Shown: positions 40,224 to 50,438 of the stretch, in pieces
Position numbering within the stretch: the stretch's first letter is position 1
Layout: every line of letters begins with the position of its first letter
Assembly (NCBI GenBank): GCA_900553265.1
Contig: USDD01000005.1
Span: 1 to 50,438 of the forward strand
Source: an uncultured Eubacteriales bacterium
GTDB taxonomy: Bacteria > Bacillota > Clostridia > Christensenellales > Aristaeellaceae
DNA length: 50,438 nucleotides
Reading direction: 5' to 3'
Made by a program: the position numbers and the translations under genes
The notes under the pieces: model-generated
Database searches by the model: none
The model's input: only the letters and a program-made list of their open reading frames with translations
Told to the model about the DNA's origin: nothing

Positions 40224-40251
40224 ATCGAAAAAACGCGCGAGGGTGAGGCAT

Positions 40252-44766
<4,515 letters not shown>

Positions 44767-44771
44767 GAAAA

Positions 44772-46208
44772 ATGGGTAAGAAAGACGGATTTATGCTCTA
44801 TTCCCGCGCAGCCGCGCCGGCGGCTGATCCGCTGAAGCGCATCGCGAGCTTCGACGAATTCCGCACGCCCCTTTCGGACGCGAAGCGCCGGGAGCAGGCG
44901 GCTCGATGCATGAACTGCGGCGTGCCCTTCTGCCAGACGGGCGAGAAAATCGGCGGCATGTTCACCGGCTGCCCGCTGCACAATCTGATTCCCGAATGGA
45001 ACGACATGCTCTGGCTGGACAATCCGCGCCACGCGCTGGATCGGCTGCTCAAGACCAACTGCTTTCCCGAATTCACCGGCAGGGTCTGCCCGGCGCTGTG
45101 CGAGGCGGCGTGCACCTGCGGCTTAAACGGCGAGAGCGTCACCGTGCACGACAACGAGCTGTACATCATCGAAACGGCCTATGCGCAGGGCTGGATGCAG
45201 CCGCGCCCGCCCCGGGTGCGCAGCGGAAAGCGCGTGGCCATTGTGGGCAGCGGCCCCTCGGGTCTCGCCGCGGCGCAGACGCTGAACCGCCGCGGCCACA
45301 GCGTCACCGTCTACGAGCGCTCCGACCGCCCCGGCGGGCTGCTGACCTACGGCATTCCCAACATGAAGCTGGACAAGCGCGTGGTGGAGCGCCGCATCCG
45401 CCTGATGGAGGCCGAGGGCGTGCGCTTCGTCACCGAAACGCCCATCGACACGGCGGAGGCGGCGGACGCGCTGCGCCGGGAGAACGACGCGGTGGTGCTC
45501 TGCTGCGGCGCGAACCGGCCGCGCGACCTGAACCTGCCCGGCCGCGACGCGCAGGGCGTGCACTTCGCCGTGGAATTCCTGACCGCGGCCACGAAGCGCC
45601 TGCTGGACGGCGCGCCGGCCATCGACGCGAAGGAGAAGCAGGTGGTCATCGTCGGCGGCGGCGACACGGGCAACGACTGCGTGGGCACGTCCATCCGCAT
45701 GGGCTGCGCCGGAGTGACGCAGCTGGAGATGATGCCCAAGCCGCCCGAGACGCGCGCCGAGTCCAATCCGTGGCCGGAGTGGCCGCGCGTGCTCAAGACC
45801 GACTACGGCCAGCAGGAGGCCATCGCCGTGTTCGGCAGGGATCCGCGCCTGTTCACCACCACGGTGCAGGAGATCCTCAAGGACGAGGAGGGCCGCGTGC
45901 GCGCGCTGCGCATCGTCAGCCTGAACGGCCGCGAGCCGGTTCCCGGCACCGAGCGCGAGATTCCCTGCGACCTGATGCTCATCGCCGCGGGCTTCGTGGG
46001 CTGCGACCCGTCGGTGCCCGAGGCCTTCGGCGCGTCCGTGGACGCGCGCGGCGCGGTAATCACCGAAGATTACGCCACCTGCGCGCCCGGCGTGTTCGCC
46101 GCGGGCGACATGCGCCGCGGGCAGTCGCTGGTGGTCTGGGGCATCCGCGAGGGCCGCGAGGCCGCCCGGGCCGTGGATCGCTATCTGATGGGCTACACCG
46201 AGCTGTAA
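44772..46208 (+). CDS. gltD: Glutamate synthase, small (beta) subunit
   Basis: A 478-residue flavoprotein that passes electrons from NAD(P)H to GltB. N-terminal cysteines for the Fe-S clusters are in ARCMNCGVPFC, GCPLHNLIPEWN and RVCPALCEAACTCG. The FAD site is VAIVGSGPSGLAAAQ, the NAD(P)H site VVIVGGGDTGNDCVGT, and a second FAD motif AAGDMRRGQSLVVWGI lies near the end. The ATG at 44772 follows AGGTGAG, 5 nt after the gltB stop; the frame is open far upstream inside gltB, but only as a shadow. The operon ends in a strong terminator. Confidence 0.95.
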   Translation: MGKKDGFMLYSRAAAPAADPLKRIASFDEFRTPLSDAKRREQAARCMNCGVPFCQTGEKIGGMFTGCPLHNLIPEWNDMLWLDNPRHALDRLLKTNCFPEFTGRVCPALCEAACTCGLNGESVTVHDNELYIIETAYAQGWMQPRPPRVRSGKRVAIVGSGPSGLAAAQTLNRRGHSVTVYERSDRPGGLLTYGIPNMKLDKRVVERRIRLMEAEGVRFVTETPIDTAEAADALRRENDAVVLCCGANRPRDLNLPGRDAQGVHFAVEFLTAATKRLLDGAPAIDAKEKQVVIVGGGDTGNDCVGTSIRMGCAGVTQLEMMPKPPETRAESNPWPEWPRVLKTDYGQQEAIAVFGRDPRLFTTTVQEILKDEEGRVRALRIVSLNGREPVPGTEREIPCDLMLIAAGFVGCDPSVPEAFGASVDARGAVITEDYATCAPGVFAAGDMRRGQSLVVWGIREGREAARAVDRYLMGYTEL

Positions 46209-46254
46209 AAAACAAGGCCGCACGGAGAAGAACGCTCCGTGCGGCCCTGTTTTT
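46207..46254. terminator. Strong bidirectional terminator after gltD
   Basis: Perfect 12-bp arms GGCCGCACGGAG (46216-46227) and CTCCGTGCGGCC (46235-46246), with an A-run before and TGTTTTT after. Confidence 0.9.
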
Positions 46255-46259
46255 GGATT

Positions 46260-47039
46260 TCACGATCCCGCCGATTTATATCTGCGAACGCCCACGAACC
46301 AGAGAAGCAGGCACGGCGCGAGAAACGCGATGCTCAGCAGCGGCATGCAGGCATACAGCGCCCGATCGCTCCGCCCCAGCAGCACCGTCAGCGGATAATA
46401 CTGAAACAGCGCGTAGGGCACGACGCAGGTACAGAATTTCAGCACGTCTTTTCCGTAAACGTCCAGCGGATAGGCGGCGAACTCCCGCGCGCCGTCGGTC
46501 AGACAGTTCATGAATTCCAGTCCCTCCAGCGTGAAGAAGCTCAGCGCCGCGTAGATCAGAAACAGTCCGATGAACACCGCCGTGCCGCCCAGCACCATGG
46601 CCGCCAGCAGTGCGGCCTTCCCCGCCGACCACACCACCGGCGACCGGGAAATGCCGACGCCCAGCATCAGCAGGCTCTGAAGCAGCTTGCCCAGCCGGGA
46701 AAACTCGATTTCCTGACACAGCACCTGAAAGATCAGTCCCCGGGGGCGGACGAGAATGCGGTCGAACTCCGCGTTTCGGATAAAAATGGCGGGAAAGCGG
46801 TCGAAGCCCCGAAAGAGGCTCTCGGCCAGCGCAAAGCTCGTCAGCGTCACCGACGCGCACAGCAGCGTCTCGCCGTAGGTGTAGCCCTTCACCGTTCCAA
46901 AGCGCTGAAACAGAAAGCTCAGCACCAGAAAGGCCGTGAACGCGGTCATGAACTGGCCGACGATGCTGAAGAAGAACGAGCGTTTATAGGCCATGCGGCT
47001 CTTCAAGTGCATGGCGAAGAATTTCAGATACAGCCGCAT
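46260..47039 (-). CDS. ABC-2 type permease (DUF990-like)
   Basis: A 259-residue membrane protein with six hydrophobic segments, of the ABC-2 permease type related to DUF990. The family stretches EFDRILVRPRGLIFQVLCQEI and YPLDVYGKDVLKF are clear. It is the last of three genes (ATPase, permease, permease) and probably forms one half of a heteromeric export channel. It begins 3 nt after the preceding, frameshifted permease gene. Substrate unknown. Confidence 0.85.
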   Translation of the reverse strand: MRLYLKFFAMHLKSRMAYKRSFFFSIVGQFMTAFTAFLVLSFLFQRFGTVKGYTYGETLLCASVTLTSFALAESLFRGFDRFPAIFIRNAEFDRILVRPRGLIFQVLCQEIEFSRLGKLLQSLLMLGVGISRSPVVWSAGKAALLAAMVLGGTAVFIGLFLIYAALSFFTLEGLEFMNCLTDGAREFAAYPLDVYGKDVLKFCTCVVPYALFQYYPLTVLLGRSDRALYACMPLLSIAFLAPCLLLWFVGVRRYKSAGS

Positions 47040-47042
47040 CGC

Positions 47043-47845
47043 TCACCCTCCCTGTACGCACAGTCTGCGCAGGCCGCGCCGCTGAAGCGCCGCGCCGCCT
47101 GAGAGCATCACAATCAGCCAGAAGACCTGAAGTCCCACGGTGAGCCACGCGTCCGCGCCGGCCAGATCGCCGGAGTAGATGCGCAGCGGCGCGTTGGACA
47201 GCGCGCCGAAGGGCGACAGCGCCATGGCCTTCGCCAGCCCATCCGGCATCATCGGCAGCGGAATCAGCGAGCCGCTGAGCAGCTCGGCCACCGGCAGCAG
47301 CACGCTGCGGATGCCCTCGGACGACACAGTGAAGAAACAGCTGAAGTACACCAGCAGGCACAGCGCCGAGCCCACGCAGGCCGACAGCAGCAGCGAGGCC
47401 GCGAACAGCGCAAACGCTCCGCCGAAGCGGGCAGGCTCAGCCCCCAGGGTGCGGGCAGCAGCGCCGCCAGCACCAGAATCGGCCCGCAGCGCAGCGCCGC
47501 CCGGCTGAGCCGCAGCGCCAGCGTGCGCGCAAACCACATGCCGCACAGCGAACACGGCCGGCACAGCTCATAGGCCACGTTGCCCGACAGAATCGCGTCG
47601 AACAGCTCGTTTTCATACGTCCATGTGTTCAGCAGCGCCAGAAACGCCTGCCTCAGCCAGATATAGCTCACCAACGCGGAAAACGCCATCGGAAACTTCC
47701 CGGGCGCGCCCTCGTAGAACGCGCGATACAGGCCGATTTCCATGCCGCCCCAGAAGAACTGCGTGACGATTCCCGCCAGCGCGGCGGCGCGATATTGCAG
47801 GCCGCTTTGCAGCCGCATGCGGAAGAAGGCCAGACAGGCTCTCAT
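47043..47845 (-). pseudogene. ABC-2 type permease with a frameshift
   Basis: The gene starts properly at 47845 (AAGGGGG ribosome site) with MRACLAFFRMRLQSGLQYR and keeps ABC-2 permease sequence to about LLPAPWGLSLPA. Past that point the frame turns into Cys/Arg-rich nonsense. The natural continuation (FGGAFALFAASLLLSACVG, then LLPVAELLSGSLIPLPMM to LCVQGG at 47043) lies in the -1 frame. The switch falls near 47,425-47,455, where the coding strand has a G5 run. One base is therefore missing, through mutation or a sequencing error. I see no proper slippery heptamer. If real, the exporter would lose half its channel. Confidence 0.75.
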
Positions 47846-47858
47846 GCGCCCGCCCCCT

Positions 47859-48656
47859 TCACACGCCGTAGCGCGCGTAGAGCGCGGCGGCCAGCTCGTC
47901 CAGCGACTGCGCGCCAGGATCCACGCGGCGCACGTCGTCGAAGGCGCCGTCCAGCAGCAGCCGTCCGTGGCCGATGAGCAGAATGCGCCCGGCCAGCGCC
48001 TCGATGTCCTGCATGTCGTGGGTGGTCAGCAGCACCGTGGTACCGCGCTCGGCGCTGCGCCGCTGGATGAACGACCGCAGAGCCAGCTTGCTCACCGCGT
48101 CCAGACCGATGGTCGGCTCGTCCAGAAACAGCACCTTCGGGTCGTGCAGCAGCGACGCGGCGATCTCGCAGCGCATGCGCTGGCCGAGGCTCAGCTGGCG
48201 CGCGGGCGTGCGCAGCAGCTGTCCAAGCTCCAGATACTGGGTCAGCTCGTCCAGATTGCGGCGATAGCGCGCCGGTTCGACGCGGTAAATCTCCCGCAGC
48301 AGCTCGAAGGAATCCGCCACCGGCACGTCCCACCAGAGCTGGCTGCGCTGGCCGAACACCACGCCGATCTCGGCCACGTGCTTTCTGCGCTCCTTCCACG
48401 GAACGCGGCCGTTCACCACGCAGCTTCCGCCGTCGGGCACGAGAATGCCGCTGAGAATTTTGATGGTTGAGGATTTGCCCGCGCCGTTGGGGCCGATGTA
48501 GCCGACGATCTCGCCGTCGGAAATGGAAAAGGAAACGTCGTCCAGCGCACGAACCTCCTGGGTTTCGCGCCGTCCGAGGGCTTTCACAGCCTGAATCAGT
48601 CCGCCGTCCCGGCGGGATACGCGATAGGTCTTGGTCAGATGCTCCACTTGAATCAT
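47859..48656 (-). CDS. ABC-2 exporter ATP-binding protein
   Basis: A 265-residue ATPase with Walker A GPNGAGKSS, the Q-loop region VVFGQRSQLWWDVPVADSF, signature LSLGQRMRCE, Walker B VLFLDEPTIGLD and H-loop LLTTHDMQD. The LSLGQRMR signature and the WWDxPVxDSF block are typical of ATPases paired with DUF990-type permeases. It is cytoplasmic, on the inner face of the membrane, and first of a three-gene operon. The ATG follows GGGAGG at 6-7 nt, after a structured leader of about 120 nt. Confidence 0.92.
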   Translation of the reverse strand: MIQVEHLTKTYRVSRRDGGLIQAVKALGRRETQEVRALDDVSFSISDGEIVGYIGPNGAGKSSTIKILSGILVPDGGSCVVNGRVPWKERRKHVAEIGVVFGQRSQLWWDVPVADSFELLREIYRVEPARYRRNLDELTQYLELGQLLRTPARQLSLGQRMRCEIAASLLHDPKVLFLDEPTIGLDAVSKLALRSFIQRRSAERGTTVLLTTHDMQDIEALAGRILLIGHGRLLLDGAFDDVRRVDPGAQSLDELAAALYARYGV

Positions 48657-48777
48657 TGGGTGCCTCCCTGGTAGTCATACGGTCGGTATCTTGCCAAGCG
48701 GTGGAAGCCGGTTAACGACGCCGGTTCCGTGCCCCGCCTCTCCGGCGGGAACCCGTTTCTGATGTGCAGAGGGTGTC
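48657..48777 (-). promoter_or_regulatory. Structured leader of the ABC-2 operon
   Basis: A 120-nt leader without an ORF. GGTTC/GAACC (48723-48727 / 48749-48753) stacks on CCGCC/GGCGG (48734-48738 / 48744-48748). Downstream in the transcript are two copies of ACCGGC and further GC-rich pairing. It matches no riboswitch class that I can name. Confidence 0.4.
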
Positions 48778-48782
48778 CTTTC

Positions 48783-48811
48783 AGTATAACAGCTCCGCTC
48801 CCGCCTGTCAA
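48783..48811 (-). promoter_or_regulatory. Sigma-A promoter of the ABC-2 operon
   Basis: Minus strand: TTGACA (48806-48811), 17-bp spacer, TATACT (48783-48788). Confidence 0.78.
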
Positions 48812-48815
48812 CGCC

Positions 48816-48845
48816 TTGACAGCGGCCATCGCGCCGTGATAACAT
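48816..48845 (+). promoter_or_regulatory. Sigma-A promoter of the secreted-protein gene
   Basis: TTGACA (48816-48821), 18-bp spacer, TAACAT (48840-48845). Its -35 faces the divergent -35 at a distance of 4 bp. Confidence 0.6.
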
Positions 48846-48881
48846 GGGCGCAGAAGCATTTTGCAAAGGAGGCATGGAAAT

Positions 48882-49583
48882 ATGCTGAAGAAACTTGCGC
48901 TGATTCTTGCGCTGCTGACCCTCTTTTCCGCCTGTGCGATGTCGGAGCCGGATACCGACGCGCTGCTGATGGACACGGCGAACCGGACGATCGAGGACTT
49001 TATGGACGTGTGCTCGCTGGACAATTACGTCGAGCTGCTCTACTCCGGAAGCAGTGAAATCAATGATCTGGCCGCCGAAACGCTGGCCTATTCCTACGCC
49101 TCACCCACCCGCGCCGCAGTGCTGAAGCTCAACAGCGACGGAATCGAGGCGCTGCTGCGCGTCGCGCTGAAGGCGGGCTCGGCGGACAAAGAGACGCTGC
49201 AGCGAATCCAGCTGCGCGTTTCCGGCATGCTGCCTTCCATACTGAACGGAAGTTTCGGTGTGGCATGGACAGCCGTGTCGAACATCCTCACCCACACCGA
49301 CGTCATTCAGCTGGACGATGCTGAGCCGGGCGTTTCCTACGTCGTCTATGAATACGCTGATCCCGAGCAGCCCATGATCTGCGTCTCCTTCAGCGTCAAA
49401 TCCGACGGGCTCGCCCTCGTCAACGCGAGCTTCCTGAAGACCTCGGACGAATGGAAGGCGCAGCTGTTCTCCGACGGCGGCGCGAATCTGAGCGACGCTC
49501 TCGGCGACGCGGCCCCCATGGTTCAGGGCGTGCTGCGCAGCTTCCTGACCCAGACGATCTACGATTTCTCTGAGAAGCCCTGA
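48882..49583 (+). CDS. Secreted or lipid-anchored protein of unknown function
   Basis: A 233-residue protein that I do not recognise. The N-terminus (MLKKLALILALLTLFSACAMS) is a signal peptide. FSAC resembles a lipobox but has Phe at -3, so lipoprotein and ordinary secreted forms are both possible. The mature part is acidic and mixed alpha/beta, with no cysteines beyond the N-terminal region and one later Cys, and no repeats. I start at the ATG at 48882, with AAAGGAGG at 9 nt. It is a single-gene unit, divergent from the ABC-2 operon and possibly co-regulated with it. Confidence 0.75.
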   Translation: MLKKLALILALLTLFSACAMSEPDTDALLMDTANRTIEDFMDVCSLDNYVELLYSGSSEINDLAAETLAYSYASPTRAAVLKLNSDGIEALLRVALKAGSADKETLQRIQLRVSGMLPSILNGSFGVAWTAVSNILTHTDVIQLDDAEPGVSYVVYEYADPEQPMICVSFSVKSDGLALVNASFLKTSDEWKAQLFSDGGANLSDALGDAAPMVQGVLRSFLTQTIYDFSEKP

Positions 49584-49593
49584 GTTTTCTGCA

Positions 49594-49629
49594 AAGGAGC
49601 CGCTCCGCGTGCACGCGGAGCGGCTCCTT
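49594..49629 (+). terminator. Palindromic terminator after the secreted-protein gene
   Basis: 16-bp perfect arms AAGGAGCCGCTCCGCG and CGCGGAGCGGCTCCTT around TGCA. The T-tract is very short, so efficiency is uncertain. Confidence 0.6.
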
Positions 49630-49669
49630 CTGCGCGCCGAAACGCCATGCGCAGGGAACGGCATACATA

Positions 49670-49712
49670 AAAGGGCGAAACGCCGTCGTTGGCCGACGGC
49701 GTTTCGCCCTTT
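49670..49712 (-). terminator. Terminator of the HTH/S24-like gene
   Basis: 19-bp perfect arms AAAGGGCGAAACGCCGTCG (49670-49688) and its complement (49694-49712) with a 5-nt loop; on the minus strand the stem runs into CCCTTTTATG. Confidence 0.82.
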
Positions 49713-49718
49713 CCAATT

Positions 49719-50420
49719 TTACAGCGTGCGCTGAAGCCGCACGCAGCGGCCCAGCACCTGAACTTCGTTCGACGGCGCGATCTCCGCGCGGAACTCCGAG
49801 TCGAAGGTCTGCATCTGAATGCGGTTGCCGTCCAGCCGGAGCAGCTTGCGCACGATGCGCTGTCCCTTGTAGCAGATCAGCATGATCCGGTCGTCCTCGG
49901 CCTTCGAGGCCGGCACGGTCAGAAGCAGATCGCCCGCGTAGACGCGGAAGCCGCGCAGCGCGTTGTCCGGGCAGCGGTAATACAGCACCTTGTCCGGCGC
50001 GCCGCCCTCGATTTTACCGCCGATGATGGGCGTGAGCACGTGGTCGATCACCACGCCCTGCTCGTCGCTCACCGGCACGCGCTTGACCACGCCGCCCAAC
50101 GCGTCGAGCCACGCGTCGCTGGATTCCCGGGCGGCGCTCTCCTGCTGAGGCGATTCCGGGCTCAGCGGCAGCACGTAGGCGCGCGGCCGGGGCCGGAGCT
50201 TGACCTCCGGCTCGGCGGCCACGTCCAGCTCCGTGGAAACGGGACTGTCCGCGCCCAGCAGCTTCAGAATTCGCTGGGCCTGTTCGTCCGAAACGATTCG
50301 GCGGCCCGATTCAATTTCCTTGATGACGCTCTCCGCCATGCCGCACTTTTTGCCCAGGGCCTTTTCGGTCATTTTCGCCTTCAGGCGCGCGGCGCGGATG
50401 CTGTCTCCCAGACGGCTCAT
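49719..50420 (-). CDS. HTH regulator with an S24-like C-terminus lacking the catalytic serine
   Basis: A 233-residue protein. Residues about 5-58 form an XRE-type helix-turn-helix, close to MBF1-like domains (LKAKMTEKALGKKCGMAESVIKEIESGRR). A variable linker follows (about 60-125). The last about 100 residues match the LexA/CI-type S24 fold in layout (GFRVYAGDLLLTVPA, ICYKGQRIVRKLLRLDGN, EVQVLGRCVRLQ). The GxSM serine motif is replaced by CPDNAL, so self-cleavage is not expected although the Lys region (VRKLL) remains. It is probably a DNA-binding regulator that senses a ligand or partner; targets unknown. The ribosome site is GGAGGAG, and the gene is complete just inside the window. Confidence 0.8.
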   Translation of the reverse strand: MSRLGDSIRAARLKAKMTEKALGKKCGMAESVIKEIESGRRIVSDEQAQRILKLLGADSPVSTELDVAAEPEVKLRPRPRAYVLPLSPESPQQESAARESSDAWLDALGGVVKRVPVSDEQGVVIDHVLTPIIGGKIEGGAPDKVLYYRCPDNALRGFRVYAGDLLLTVPASKAEDDRIMLICYKGQRIVRKLLRLDGNRIQMQTFDSEFRAEIAPSNEVQVLGRCVRLQRTL

Positions 50421-50438
50421 TCAGCTTTCTCCTCCGGT

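Noticed and set aside
47264..47440. Programmed -1 frameshifting as explanation for the split ABC-2 permease
   Set aside because: No X-XXY-YYZ heptamer in the right frame and no downstream structure clearly placed; an indel in the G run is simpler.

Overview
The window is GC-rich, tightly packed bacterial chromosome. It carries a full-length spo0A orthologue, a T-box leader on asnB, strong SD sequences (AAGGAGG type), near-consensus sigma-A promoters, an LTA-synthase-like sulfatase, LrgAB and YqhQ. Together these point to a Gram-positive of the class Clostridia, from a spore-forming lineage with unusually high GC. Order or genus cannot be fixed from the sequence. I see no phage, plasmid, IS, CRISPR, rRNA or tRNA. 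About 39 protein genes are recognisable, one of them frameshifted, with one strong orphan RNA candidate.

Layout. 1-9.1 kb: a phosphodiesterase-like enzyme, a membrane diguanylate cyclase, a GH36 alpha-galactosidase, lrgAB, endonuclease IV and a divergent homoserine-dehydrogenase-like enzyme. 9.1-12.7 kb: a two-gene heterodimeric ABC exporter. 12.8-14.3 kb: a secreted four-SH3 protein ending in a lysozyme-like domain. 14.4-18.3 kb: a MarR regulator with a second heterodimeric ABC exporter, preceded by a probable operator. 18.3-19.9 kb: a YczE/YitT-type membrane protein followed by miaA. 20.0-20.35 kb: a free-standing minus-strand transcription unit with no convincing protein, which has its own consensus promoter, several long-range stems and an intrinsic terminator. 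20.5-26.1 kb: an M42 peptidase, a mannitol-1-phosphate-dehydrogenase-type enzyme, a HAD phosphatase, a RluA-type pseudouridine synthase, spo0A and a PAP2 phosphatase. 26.3-32 kb: a nucleotidyltransferase/phosphomannomutase fusion, an LtaS-like sulfatase with a C-terminal IPT/TIG-like domain, and yqhQ. 32.3-38 kb: carbohydrate and polyol genes (Ldh_2 family dehydrogenase, Zn alcohol dehydrogenase, class II aldolase), a GNAT and two tandem esterase paralogues. 38-46.2 kb: a nitrogen-assimilation block with T-box-controlled asnB divergent from gltBD. 46.2-48.7 kb: an ABC-2 exporter operon with one frameshifted permease. 48.8-50.4 kb: a secreted protein of unknown function and an HTH protein with an S24-like C-terminus.

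How the parts fit. Glutamate synthase and asparagine synthetase share one divergent control region: a T-box leader on one side and a terminator-like hairpin at the transcription start on the other. The aldolase and alcohol dehydrogenase form one operon, probably for a hydroxy-acid or polyol route, with the convergent Ldh_2 enzyme as a plausible partner. Both ABC exporter pairs show the asymmetric ATP sites of heterodimeric exporters. Most gene pairs end in strong intrinsic terminators, often bidirectional. The items most worth following up are the orphan RNA (about 19,997-20,339), the gltB leader hairpin, the structured leaders of the Ldh_2 gene and the ABC-2 operon, and several enzymes whose usual catalytic residues are missing.
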